Below are positions 10,025 to 20,925 of a stretch of DNA of 64,000 nucleotides, in pieces (the stretch's first letter is position 1; each line of letters begins with the position of its first letter). The stretch comes from Lindgomyces ingoldianus (Eukaryota; Ascomycota; Dothideomycetes; Pleosporales; Lindgomycetaceae). The notes under the pieces were generated by a model. It was not told the origin of the DNA. It was given only the letters and a program-made list of their open reading frames with translations, and did not search any database. The translations under genes and the position numbers were made by a program. The stretch lies in the NCBI RefSeq assembly GCF_010093535.1, contig NW_022985178.1, positions 214,505 to 278,504 of the forward strand, written 5' to 3'.

Positions 10025-11928
10025 TTACTCTGCAATTGTATCTACGGAGCTCTGCTTCTTTTTACTGAACAGTCTCTTGAGCGATGAGAGGGACGACTTC
10101 TTTAGGAGACGCCGCGACGAGGAATTATGGTTGTCAAGAGATGACTGGGAGCGCTGTACAGGATAATATGCCGGTTGGTCGGGCATCTTCGGCGTTGAAA
10201 ATGCAGGAGACATGGCACCGTGGCGTCCGGATATAGAGTGCTTAGGGGTACCAGGGGAACTGCTGGGGAATAGTCCAAACTGGGCGCGCGGATACGAAGA
10301 TTGAGACGAAGCTGAGCGAGGTTGTACTACCATGGGAGACGCAAATGACCCACCAGACACCGACGAGTACGCAGAATCTTTTCCCGTCAACGGCGGACTG
10401 CCATCTCCTTTTACTCCTCTCACTTCGATTCGCTTTGGAACTATCGTGTCGCTCGTATCACTATCTGAATGCAAAGGATATTGCGGCCGTTTCCCTTTGT
10501 TAGCTCTCGACAGGTCCGGATCATCACGTGTATCTGTCTCTACATCTGCGTCATGGCCAGATGAAGAGCTGTCTTGATAGAATTCAGTGTCCTTCACGTC
10601 ACCCTCTCGCTGTTTCTCGGATTCAGGTGGACGAGGGCGCTTTTCAGGAGCGACAGTTGATGACGATTCGGTGTCGCGCCGCTTTAAAGACTCGTCTGAG
10701 TCTGAATTTGCAACAATCCTAACTTGACTTGTTGCACTGGGTACCGCTCGATTGCTGGGACGTCTTTTAATCGCGCCATCATCACCAGAACCCGCCTCAC
10801 TATTTGCCAACGGAGATGTCATGAAGGGTGGTCTCTCATTTGGCACCATAGGCAGCGGCTTATTCTCTGAAAAGCTGCGGAAGGACCGTGCCGTGTCTCG
10901 CGAGTTTGAGTTTCGCGATGAAGATCGGCTTGCAATCTTAGCGCATCGTGTGTCAGTAAAAAAAGTCATGGTGAAACAATGAGGGGAGAGTGGCTGCAGA
11001 TCAACAGCGGAAAAGGGGTTCTTACCAGAGAACGTCGACTAGCAGCTCCACAACGTTTCTCGATTTCATTGCAGTAGCTGCTGACCTGCACAAGCACGAC
11101 CCCAAGTTTTTCTGATTTGGCAACGAGGCTTTGGAGAAATTGAGCCCAGCCAGCAGTGTTGCCGCACATGGCTGAGTAAATCCGTCCAACATCATCGTTG
11201 TCTTCTGCCCACGCGTCCCCAAGGTTGCTAAGATATATGTGCAAATCCTGGTTCGCGTCCCGAAACGTACTCATGTCGATGAGGTAGTCATTGAGCAGCT
11301 CTGACATGCGATTGATGGTCCGTTCGATCGTGACATTGCCGTCCAGAAGCTGTGCTCGATACATGCGGTCGTCGAGCAGGCGGTCGAACTCGTTGACATG
11401 CTCCATGGGCACCTTCAAACATTTCCGACGAAATAACATGTCCCTCAGGCTGCCCTCAACATCCTCGTTGGCCCGCTGTAGAAAGCTGTCGAGCTCGTTG
11501 ACGTGCTTTAACAAGATATCGGCAACGTCTGCGACGGACTTCTCTAGGTGTTGGTGGAGGAGATGTACGCCGAAGACGATTTGCGCAATAGTCTTGAGCA
11601 GCGGGTGGTATTTTCCTTTCGGATGGTTTCTCCAATGGCAATTGTATGTGAAATTCCACTCCAGGTCAACCGCCTCAACGTCTCTGCAGAGCAGTTGTTG
11701 GCGCTGCTCAATGGTCTTGTTGGGGTTCTGGAAAGGTGCGTAGCCAGTCTCCCCCGTTGCGTCAAGCATGGACTCTTCGAAGGGTGCCTGCATGGAAGGC
11801 AGGGGGTGAATAGGGAACGTCATGATGTACTTGTCGCGCTCAGCGTTCCATTCGAAGGGGTTCGAGTTATGCGTCTGTTCGTGGCTTCGGCGTGCTTCCC
11901 GTGAGTGCCTGTGTCGAAAGGGTACCAT
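10025..11928 (-). CDS. Helical fungal protein with disordered tail (604 aa)
   Basis: Two exons, 11026-11928 and 10025-10936. The 89-bp intron starts GTAAGA, has a TACTGAC branch-like site and ends CTAAG; phases match (0/0). The N-terminal 300 residues are rich in long amphipathic helices, including a stretch around KTIAQIVFGVHLLHQHLEK and a later one around NRMSELLNDYLIDM, typical of an elongated coiled or helical-bundle fold. The C-terminal 300 residues are Ser/Pro/Asp-rich and end with a basic segment (SLKRLFSKKKQSS). The ATG at 11928 starts the frame. I do not recognise the family. A membrane- or cytoskeleton-binding role is possible but not shown. An alternative acceptor a few bases downstream would change two residues. 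Confidence 0.8.
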
Positions 11929-12760
11929 AACGATTCAACACCAGCCCCAGCCTCAAACCAGCTATTAACTCTGCGAGCGCTGGCTACCGGACGCCGAAGG
12001 ACAGGCTTCGCCTGCTTTCGGTGTATCGTGCAACGGACACGGGCTCGAGACTAGGCTATGGATCGGAGGGAAGGTAAGGGCTGTGCATAAGCTGGCACAA
12101 TGGTCGAGTAGGAAGCCAAAAGAACGACAGCGGAAGGGACGTCCAGCCGATTAGGGCGAACTCAGTAGCAAAAGGACTGGACGAGACCACCAACGGCCAG
12201 CATGCTGCTGCGAGGGGATGGCAGCGGAGGTGCGTGAGGTGGAGAGAGTCGGGCCGTCGACTTTCGACTTCGCCCGTTAGAAGACTGCGAGGAAGGGCAA
12301 GCGTGAGGGCTCAGGGCTTGGTCTGCTGCAGGCTTTGGCAGCAGGAGTCAGCCCGCGACCAGGCGCGATCTTCCAGCTGCAGCTCAGCGAACTGGGGTGC
12401 TGGGGAATTTTCTGAGGCCAGGAGGACTGCGGCCTGTGGTTGGACAAGCGCTCCCGACCGCTGCACGGCACACGGGGAGACGCTCATCACACGGTTTAGC
12501 CTCCGAGACGGAGCAGGGCCGCCTGCCACATTGCGGGAGCGAAACGAAAGCGCTCCACCACAAAAAACATCGCGACGACAGCTTGGGTGCCATTAAGTAG
12601 CTTCACGCTTCCGCGCTGCGCTTCTCTCACTCGCCCCTGCCTGCGCTCCCTCACCCACCGACTGCTAGGGAAACTGTGAACCACCACCCACGCCAATTGC
12701 GACCCACATGCACTGCACAACTGAATCGCGCACCAACTCTGCAGTATCGACCTCGGGAGA
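11929..12760. other. Divergent promoter region
   Basis: This sequence separates two genes read outward (starts at 11928 on minus and 12761 on plus), so it should carry both promoters. Short open frames on both strands overlap one another and show no domain. I see no clear TATA box. Confidence 0.45.
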
Positions 12761-13954
12761 ATGCAGTCCCCGCCAGCCCCGACCAACAACGAAACGCCCA
12801 TGTCAACGCCGTTCCAGTCCGCCGAAGACCAGTCGCTGTCACCCACTGCAGGCTTGGACAGCGACATTGACCCTCTTGTTATAAAGACTGCAAAGAAGCT
12901 TGCCGACGTGATTAACGACTTAAAGCGCGAGCTTGACGGGCGCGACGGTACCTGTGCTGATGTGCGCGGCACCTTTAAGCTCTCCCTGGACTCTGATTTC
13001 TCGCACACATATGAGCTCTCAATTGCGCAGGACGAAGACGGCGTCGAGTATCCCATCACAATCCATGCAAAGCACCAGAAGGTGAAGACTGGAGCAAGTG
13101 GCCAAGTCGGTGTCCACCGCAACTTCATCACTCCCTTAATTGCAGCTGCCTCATCATCTTCCGGGTACGTGCCCGCAAGGCGCGTGTCGGATGCAGAACT
13201 CGAGAAAGATATTGTGTCGAGGCGTAAGAGGAAGCTAGATGAGGACGAGGACACGTCGCGAAAGCGGCCCCGCACCGGCGACGAAGAAGACGTCATGCCT
13301 CTAATTACGAAAGATGACTTGGAAGATATCCTATCAAGATTACGGGACGACATCCAGGAAGACACCTCCGAGTGCGTCAACCACGTGCAAAAACTCCTCC
13401 GACGGTTCAAGGAGGAATGGCACGAAAAGAGCAAATGGGATTACGAACAGGTGTCAATGCGCCAAACCAGGAGTCTCTTTCGAGATTCAATCGCCAATGG
13501 GGCAACACCATCTGGCGCATTTCCATCACCAAGCATTGACAAGGACGATTCCAATACCTCTCTACTTGATATGGTTCGCCAAGAAACGAGGCTCCTGTCG
13601 AGCCAGATTCGATGGGTTGAGGAGTGTCGGAGGGTCGCTGCAGAAGTCTATGACAAGCGAGAAGAAACATGGCGAACGACTTCTGCAGGATTCCACGACC
13701 GGAACCGCGTCGACCGCGAGAGCTTCCAAAACAGTGTGCTTCAGGAGTCGGTAATGCACGGTCGCATACTCACTCAAATATTAAATGAAGTCAAAGCGTT
13801 GGGTCATGTTACGATGAGCTTGAAATGGGAGACACCGGACCACATGTCGACTCAACCGACGTATCCTCCAGCGCCAACTGTCCCAGCGTTCTCGACCCAG
13901 CCAGCTCCAACGCCGCGAAGTGAGGGCCCTGTCACAGGACCAAGCAAGCGATGA
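12761..13954 (+). CDS. Putative nuclear coiled-coil protein (397 aa)
   Basis: One exon of 397 codons with ATG at 12761 and TGA at 13952-13954. The N-terminus is Ser/Pro-rich. Around residues 153-170 lies a strong bipartite nuclear-localisation-like cluster (RRKRKLDEDEDTSRKRPR) followed by an acidic segment. Residues from about 185 to 350 are charged and helical, with features such as EDILSRLRDDIQED and VQKLLRRFKEEW. The tail is Pro/Thr-rich and ends in GPSKR. I recognise no catalytic domain and no named family. A nuclear, possibly chromatin- or transcription-linked role is inferred only from the localisation signal. The gene shares a promoter region with the divergent helical-protein gene. 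Confidence 0.75.
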   Translation: MQSPPAPTNNETPMSTPFQSAEDQSLSPTAGLDSDIDPLVIKTAKKLADVINDLKRELDGRDGTCADVRGTFKLSLDSDFSHTYELSIAQDEDGVEYPITIHAKHQKVKTGASGQVGVHRNFITPLIAAASSSSGYVPARRVSDAELEKDIVSRRKRKLDEDEDTSRKRPRTGDEEDVMPLITKDDLEDILSRLRDDIQEDTSECVNHVQKLLRRFKEEWHEKSKWDYEQVSMRQTRSLFRDSIANGATPSGAFPSPSIDKDDSNTSLLDMVRQETRLLSSQIRWVEECRRVAAEVYDKREETWRTTSAGFHDRNRVDRESFQNSVLQESVMHGRILTQILNEVKALGHVTMSLKWETPDHMSTQPTYPPAPTVPAFSTQPAPTPRSEGPVTGPSKR

Positions 13955-14158
13955 CAGCGATCATGAACACCTCGGCCTCTGAATCCCGTAGTAGCGATTA
14001 TGTTAATCATATAACGCTACTTCATTATCCTCTACCTTTCTTCCATTATCCCTAAAAGTGTCTTACTCAGCTCTATTCATCATAAACGGCTGTTACGACA
14101 ACTCCTTATGTCTATCCCCAATTCCAGCGCTCAGTCCTGAAGGCATTCTTTCCCGCAT

Positions 14159-15669
14159 CTACCATCCACGCCACCGGACCCAGATATCCACGATTTCATT
14201 TACGTTCCGATTTGAATCTACGACTAAATACCACCCGAAGCCAGCACTAGCGACGCAAGCATGATTTGGCCAAATCAGCAACTTATCGCCAATTTTCAGG
14301 GGCATCATCTGATCCTTTGGGCCTTGCCACACAAGAATTCCATGCTCTTGGCTGATTCTTCCAACCATCCACCCAGTCTTATTTCCCTGTGCATCATATA
14401 TCCTCCCATTACCGCTATTCCCCAGATCGCCAGTAACAACACCCCACCCAGGATAGCTCTTGCATGGTTCTCTCCCGAGCGCGAGCGATCCAGCCGATAC
14501 TAAAGCTTCCGGTTGTTCTCTTTCATCATATACACTTGTCACCTCAACCAACATCTTCAACCCAATATTATTCATACACAATGACTCAAATCCAGGCTGG
14601 GACTGTCCTACCGATGGGCGCGCCCGCGTAGCGATTTGCTGCAAGTCGAGCAGTGGGTAGACACCGGCATGGAATTCGACATGGTGCTTCTGCTTCAGCT
14701 TCTCGATCACGGTCTTTAACTCTTCCGCCGCTGGAATCACGCTTGACACAAGCAGGTTCTGTACGGCAGTCGTAGTAGGCGTTGCCCCAACACTCAACGT
14801 CAATTTGGAAACGGAATTTGTCGGCACAGCTTTCGTTGCTTCCTCTAGCCCATTCAGTTCTTCCAACAACCCATTTGCAGCGTCCTCCTCCGAGGAACCG
14901 GCATAACTATGTCCAAAGTGCGAATAAAAACCCCGGAAGTCTTCCCCATAGCTGTCGACCACCAGTTTGACAAGGTCTTTAAATTTGGGGGACGTGGTTT
15001 GGATACCGGCCCGGTGGTAACCGGTGTCAACTTTAATGAAAACACCAATGTCAACGGGGTCTTTGCCTTGGTTCATGGCCTTGACTACTTGGGAGTTGAA
15101 TTCGAGGAAAGCGTCAATGTTCTCGATGAGCACATTCAATGTGCCGGGTTTGAGCGTCAGAGCAAGCCGGAGGAGGCGTGGCAGAGCGGAGATCGGGATT
15201 GGAACCCCGTAGAGGATCTATGAATCTTACATTATGACGAGTTGGGGATTGTTGTTGGGGGCTGACTTGCGCTGCATCTTCTACCATTTGCTTGGCATTC
15301 CAAAAGGAAGGGGAGGAGGTTCTCTGCCTCTATTAGAGTAGATACCACAAATTCAGCCGGACAATGAATGTCGCTGCCAACTTGAAGTTTAGAAAGCTCG
15401 AGTGTCTAGTTGATCGATGCTTAGCAGGCCAACCTCAGTCCTTGAAATACTTCAAGGGGGTTCCTTGCCTTGTGGCTTTTGATGTGAGCCCGAAATCCAA
15501 CGCCAAGGGATTTGGTGGCGTTAAGCATGGCATTGCAGTTCCGTCTTACAATAGCACGGTCAATAACCGCAGCGGGTGTGAGAATGTCATTAAGGTTCTT
15601 GCCGACGTATTGGAGTTGGAGGGACGACTGGCTCGGAAGGGGGTAATTTGATAAGGGGTGGATGTCCAT
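14159..15669 (-). CDS. D-serine dehydratase-like PLP enzyme
   Basis: Three exons: 15469-15669, 15271-15405 and 14159-15217 (464 aa). The product matches the fold-III PLP family of eukaryotic D-serine dehydratase and D-threonine aldolase (alanine-racemase N-domain). It would convert D-serine to pyruvate and ammonia, probably in the cytosol. The PLP lysine is expected in the AHIKSHK motif (K64). The middle has STLIEAE, LYGVP, VDTGYHRAG and HFGHSYAG. The C-terminus has the PNHACV motif, whose His and Cys are the zinc ligands of the family. Both introns (15406-15468, 63 bp; 15218-15270, 53 bp) use GC donors (GCAAGG and GCAAGT) with AG acceptors. Only these junctions restore the conserved sequence across the joins (HK|TLELSKLQVG and CS|ILYGVP). 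The ATG at 15669 gives a normal family N-terminus. The substrate could be another D-amino acid. Confidence 0.87.
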
Positions 15670-16490
15670 TTCGGCCGTAAATAAATGAGCAGTTCAGACA
15701 ACGAGAAGAGAGAGCTGGACCCTGGAGGGAGAAAATTTGCTAGTTCGGTAATGCAATGATAGTTGACAGAGTCCTCGATGACGGGCCGCAAAATCGCAAG
15801 GCTAGTGTTGACGATGGAGGAACGTTTCAGGGCCGTGGGTGTTTAACGAGTGAGTCAGGCAGAGCATTCAGATTCTCAACCAAAGCTTGGTAGAACTAAT
15901 TAATACCGTTTTTGTCATCAATAGGCTATCAAAAGCCTCCGATCTCGGTGTTGGAAAAGCGTGAAGTCAAACCCCACAGCCACGCTTTCCCTCCCGTTCC
16001 GCAACGCCACATCATGCACCTCCACACCTACTGTTTCTTCTCGGTACGCATGGTCCTCTTCCGATCCGTTCACTCGCCAAGCCTGTTTCAGTCTTATCGG
16101 CCCAGATGCAAGAAATGCCACTTTGCTTTTTGCCATTTGATCACCCCTCCCCTATGCTCACCCTCATCTCTCAACTCTTTCCCGATCCTGAACCTTCTCG
16201 CATCAATCATGCATCTATTCCTGGGCACGCACAAAAACCAACACTTGCAACTCCGAGGGATCTATTAGTTTTCGAGCGGGAGCCAAGCAACATCCGTCCG
16301 AAATTAGTGGGGCATTTTGCGCCGATTCCCGAGACCTTGGAAAGCTTGTCTTCTTGCAGTGGACCTCCCAGAACCACAAGTCCAACTTCTTCAATTACTA
16401 TTACCTCACGCCTTGCTTTCCCCTATTAGCATTACCTAAGTTCCTCCTCCTTTCGTTATTATATAAGCCCCCTAAATCTCCAACCTTGAC
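15670..16490. other. Divergent promoter of the DSD-like and TRP genes
   Basis: No gene is supported here. A TATATAAG box lies at 16460-16467, only 24 bp before the ATG assigned to the channel gene. That is closer than a normal TATA-to-ATG distance, so either the box is not used or the true start is different. Confidence 0.45.
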
Positions 16491-18856
16491 ATGAACGGTT
16501 CCGGGAGTAGCAACGACAACGGCAATCGCGAAGGGTCCCTATCACCCAAACGCGCGCCTCCGGGCCAACATATTCGCATCCCGGAGCAACTTCAACGCCC
16601 GCATTTGAATCAGAGTCATAGGAGCCTCAGCGATGCGTTGAGGTTAGTCAGGAGTCGCGAAGAGCAAGAGACATTGTTGGGGGATGATGAAGTGGCGGAT
16701 CCAGATGGGTGTTTGAGGGAGGATGGGTTGATGAATGGGCCGAGGGAGATCTTTTGTAGGGATCCGCATCAGGATTTGCCGGTTTATTATACGATTCATC
16801 GGTGAGTTTTCTCGTATTAGGGGGATCTTTAAAATCTTCCGAAAAGCTAAAGCTAGAGCATTGGCAAGAGGTTGGTACAGAAGAGTCAGGGGTTACGGAT
16901 GGGGTTTTTTTTTTTACTCAACCGCTCAGGCGAGCGGAAGGTCGTGGATCCACAGATGCAGTACAGCTAACACATGCAGTATTCGCCGAATCATTTTAGC
17001 CAGTATCGACGATCCGTATACAATGGATCAGCTGAAGGAGCCTCGCATGAATGTCCTGATCGTCAAGCCCCTCGTCGATCGACTGTATGATGAAGAAGAT
17101 GCGTCCGTCGGTACGAATTATGCTATTGCGAAAAATAGAAATATCCATCTTCTGACTGCGCCCAGTATATTGCCTCTTGGTCAATCGAACTCAATTCTTA
17201 CGAGAGCAAGCGTTCCAGCATCACCATCAAACAGTGAACCTAACGCGAGCACATCTATGTGAGCTAGTTGCAACTAAGATGTTGCGTAAGTACGACGCAG
17301 ATCGTCCCGGGCGTGATGGGCTTCTTTGGCTCGCTCATATCCTAGTTTCTCCATTCCAGCCATTTCAAAATGCTCCTCAGGAAGTCCTACGAGGCAACCG
17401 ACATGTCTCCTGGCTGGGCCAAGAGCAGGGCGGTTATGAAGGCAAATTGACCGCACTAGAAGTCGCGATTGTTTCAGAAAGCAAAATCTTTCTCAGCAGC
17501 TCCGCCTGCCAGAAAGTTGTAGATGCTGTCTACCGAGGCAGGATTGTCTACACTCCAACATCCTTCATTGACATCATTCCGGATCATTACAAACACAAAC
17601 CTATCTCGTTATACGATCCCAGAAAGTCGCGTATAATGAACCAGTATCGTTTAATCGTACCTCGAACGCGGAACTTCATCGAAGTCGTCCAATTCGTAAT
17701 ACTCTTGGGCCTATACTGTCTTTGTATGATGAATCGAGACCAAGCTAAATTTACTACTGAGGAAGCGTGGTTCATGATATACGCTGCAGGGTGGGTTCTA
17801 GATGAGTTTGCATCCATGCTTGAGCATGGGTGGCATGTGCACACCCAGAATCTGTGGTCATTCCTCGATATCACATTCGTCATTATTTATGTCCTCTATT
17901 CCATGATCCGTATCCACGGATGGATCATAGGAAGTGTCGAGGAGGGGAGGCAAGCGCTCGATATCCTTGCTATTGCGGCACCAATCTTGTTACCTCGACT
18001 GGCATTCAATGTCATGCCTGAGAACATGCTCTTTATTTCCCTACGTGCAATGATGGCGGACTTTACTACACTAAGTCTCATTGCAGTCTGGTGCTTTGGT
18101 GGCTTCCTTCTAGCACTGAAGTGGCTAAGCATAGGCAACGATAAGGTCGACTTTGAGGACTCCCCGAATCCGATCACGATCTCAAAATGGATGCTTTGGA
18201 TCTGGTTTGGCCTCGATGGCACTGGCATTCAAGAGGCTCCCAAATTCCACGAAATCCTCGGCCCTACTTTAATGGTTGTGTACGCGTTCTTAGGAAACAC
18301 CCTCTTCCTCACAGTCCTTGTCTCCATCCTCTCAAACACATTCTCGAAGATTGCCGCCGATGCTACAGCCGAAATCCAATTCCGCAGAGCTGTCTTGACC
18401 TTTGAGGGTGTCAAATCAGACGCTATCTTCGCATATAGACCGCCCTTCAACATCCTTGCCCTCCTATTCCTCCTACCCTTAAAATTCGTCCTCACGCCCC
18501 GCTGGTTCCACAAGATCAATATCACTATGGTGCGAGTCCTCAACGCACCGATCCTTATCCTCATTGCCCTGCACGAACGCCGTTCTCTTTGGAAGCCAAG
18601 CCGAAAACAAAACCCCCTCGGACCTTCCAAACACTCGAAATGGGGATTCTGGAACTGGAGCAATTTCTCCGTGCATGCCGATATTCAAGCTGTCTTCGAA
18701 GAAGAGCCGCCTCAGGAAATCATTGATAAGATCGAGGAAGAGGATGAGCTCGAAGACGCTATTCTTGAAAACAGCTTTGCGGGTGCGAGATCTAGGAGCA
18801 TTAGTCCGAATATGGTGCCCAGGAGAAGGAGGTTGAGCAGTGTCTGGCAGGGCTGA
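16491..18856 (+). CDS. YVC1: YVC1-like vacuolar TRP cation channel
   Basis: Exons 16491-16801, 16980-17110 and 17166-18856 give 710 aa. Introns are 178 bp (GTGAGT ... ACATGCAG) and 55 bp (GTACGA ... CCCAG), with phases 2 and 1 restored exactly (TIHR-IRRIILASIDDPYT and SVVYCLLVNRTQF). The family releases vacuolar Ca2+ in response to stretch and osmotic stress. A soluble N-terminal region (about residues 100-300) is followed by hydrophobic segments: VVQFVILLGLYCLCM, ITFVIIYVLYSMI, the pore-side TISKWMLWIWFGLDGTG, and VYAFLGNTLFLTVLVSIL. The tail is acidic (EEEPPQEIIDKIEEEDELED), as expected for the Ca2+-binding C-terminus of Yvc1. A possible extra 3' intron (18840-18892) with CTAAC and CTTCTGCAG would replace the last few residues with a longer basic tail. 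Confidence 0.92.
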
Positions 18857-19726
18857 TCCCTAGTTCTGCCCCTCATGGCTAACCTTCTGCAGTTCCTGGT
18901 ACCGTCGGGTACGACGCGGATGAGAGATTCGACGATTGCTAATAGACGTGGAGGAATTTCGAGGAGTTTGGGCTTTAGAAGTTTAATTTGACTTGGACGC
19001 CTCTTTTGCGGATACTGTGCAAGCGGTTTGCATTCTCAGGTTTTGAATGCACGCGTATATCGGCCTTTTTTAGATATAGTTTGCCATTGCTTCACGAACG
19101 GCCAGCAAGTATTAGGCCATCAAACGCATATACGGGTAGATTTATGTCAAACGGCGGGCTAAACATCCGTTGTTGGCTCTTCTCTAATATGCGTCGGTAC
19201 AGTGGACGGAACACCACGGGTCTAGAGTTAGATTGATTGCCATCTGCATCCCCTTACTTCCTTCTTTCATCCTAAGTTAGAGGAACCAAATCCTTAACCC
19301 TTCACTTTAGATATCCTTAGCCAGTTCTAATGTGCTGAAAACCACGCTTGGCAGTCTGGCGGTTGGGTTTCCTTGCGTTAGGTTTTGTTAGATCCTCCCT
19401 ACAAGGCGGTAATATATGGACGCTTTGTCATCTGAGAATTCATCTGGAATGAATCGTGGTGTTTGTTAACTTGCAATGAAACCCTCTTTGATGGGTTCTC
19501 AATCGTATTCAGTCACAGGTCAGCCCTCGTTTGTGGGCTGACTTTGAAACTTGGGTTCGAAAATTCCATGTAAAGTATCCAGCGAAAGTGTGCACTTCGC
19601 ATTGGAATCATCCCATCCATCCCAAGGTAAAGTTATCTAAAGCCTGGAACACCCGAGCTTGCCTAGTGCCACCATACCTCGCTTGAAAGTAATCCAAAAC
19701 TCTGTGGCTACCCAACTCTTTGGCGG
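18857..19726. other. 3' flank of the channel gene, no gene seen
   Basis: The first 130 bp may be an alternative terminal exon of the channel gene: a frame open to a stop at 18988-18990 follows a good acceptor at 18892. The rest shows no coding signal and leads into the repeat-bearing island. Confidence 0.45.
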
Positions 19727-19730
19727 TCGA

Positions 19731-19840
19731 CCAGGGCTTCCAACGGGGCGTACTATCTTACAAAGTGAGCCGTACCAGTCACGTGTTCAGTACGAACGTA
19801 CCAAGTTTGTGAGCCGCACCGTACGCAGGGCTTCCAACGA
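19731..19840 (-). repeat. Nested short element, copy 1 (in left end)
   Basis: About 100 bp whose reverse complement matches 20346-20448. Shared landmarks are GGTACGTTCGTACTGAACAC, GTGAGCCGTACC (complement GGTACGGCTCAC) and GGGCTTCCAACGGGGCGTAC (compare GTACGGCCCGTTGGAAGCCC at the centre). It starts with the same GGGCTTCCAACG end as the host element, so it appears to be a short relative inserted in, or duplicated from, the terminus. Confidence 0.7.
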
Positions 19841-20345
19841 GGCGTAGTACTGTACGATTGGGCGATTTTGAGGCCTGTACGGGTAATATTTTGTGTACGT
19901 TCGTACGACAGGGAGGAGGAGAGGTAGGTGTACGTATCGTAACTGTTACAGCTCACGTGATCTGTACAAGTAGTACAATTTAATTAAAGTACGCTGTACT
20001 CTAGTTAAAACAGCTAAGACTATAGGTCTCTAGAGACGTAAGATTAAGGTCTAATTAACTATAAAATAACTAGTTCTCCCTAGTAACAAGAGCAGATAGG
20101 TCTAGATAAGGCCTGTAAGGCTGCAAGAGGCGTGGATAGATAACTCTGCAATAGAAAATGGTCTGTAATAGGCATTTTTAAGACAACAGACAGATAGATA
20201 GATTAAAACCCTTAGAAAGAGATTTAAGCGTCCGCAGGCCTCCTGCTCGCCAAAGCCCTCCTACCCCTCTAGAACCCCTATACAAACTTCCTAAAAGGGT
20301 AATACAATCCGTACTACGTACTGTACCTAGGGCATCATTAAACGT

Positions 20346-20448
20346 ACGGTACGGCTCACGAACTCGGTACGTTCGTACTGAACACGTGACCGTTACGGTT
20401 CACTTTGTACGGACCGTAGTACGGCCCGTTGGAAGCCCTGACCGTACG
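20346..20448 (+). repeat. Nested short element, copy 2 (in palindrome centre)
   Basis: It occupies the loop between the two long arms and is the inverted counterpart of 19731-19840. It is flanked by AAACGTACGG on the left and CCGTACGTTT on the right, which are also inverted. It forms the spacer of the large hairpin. Confidence 0.7.
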
Positions 20449-20925
20449 TTTAATGATGCCCCAGGTACGGTACGTAGTACGGATCATATTGCCCTTTTGT
20501 GGTGTTTGTATAGCGATTCTAGAGGAGTAGGATGGCTCCGGCGAGTAGAGCTAGAGGATTATCTTGCCCTGCTGCGATTAGTCTTCAGCTATAAACAACG
20601 TACTACCGCAGGATGAGGCAAGAGACGCAGTCTAGAGAGCTCTTAACTTATGCAGCTTAGGTAAGAGACTGCGCAAAACAGACAACAGAGGTACCTGACC
20701 AATTAGATGAGGCCTGTAAGTATCCGAGCTGTTTCGGCTAGAGTACGGCGTACTTCAATGGAATTGTACTCCTCACACAGATCACGTGAGCCGTAACAGT
20801 TACGATACGTACACCTACCTCCCATTCTCCCTGCCATAAGAACGTACACAAAGTCTCACTCGTACAGGCATCACGACCGCCCAATCGTACAGTACTACAG
20901 CTTGTTGGAAGCGCTGCGGTTGACC

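Larger units (their letters stand above)
19727..20925. mobile_element. Palindromic foldback / MITE-like element
   Basis: Two arms of about 450-500 bp, roughly 19824-20345 and 20450-20918, are inverted copies of each other. Landmarks that pair: TAGTACTGTACGATTGGGCG (left) with CGCCCAATCGTACAGTACTA (right); GAGGTAGGTGTACGTATCGT with its complement near 20800; GGGCATCATTAAACGTACGG at the centre with CCGTACGTTTAATGATGCCC. The outer ends share GGTCGACC/GGTTGACC plus GCTTCCAAC/GTTGGAAGC. There is no transposase frame, so the element is non-autonomous. The superfamily cannot be assigned, because the target-site duplication is blurred. Confidence 0.8.
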
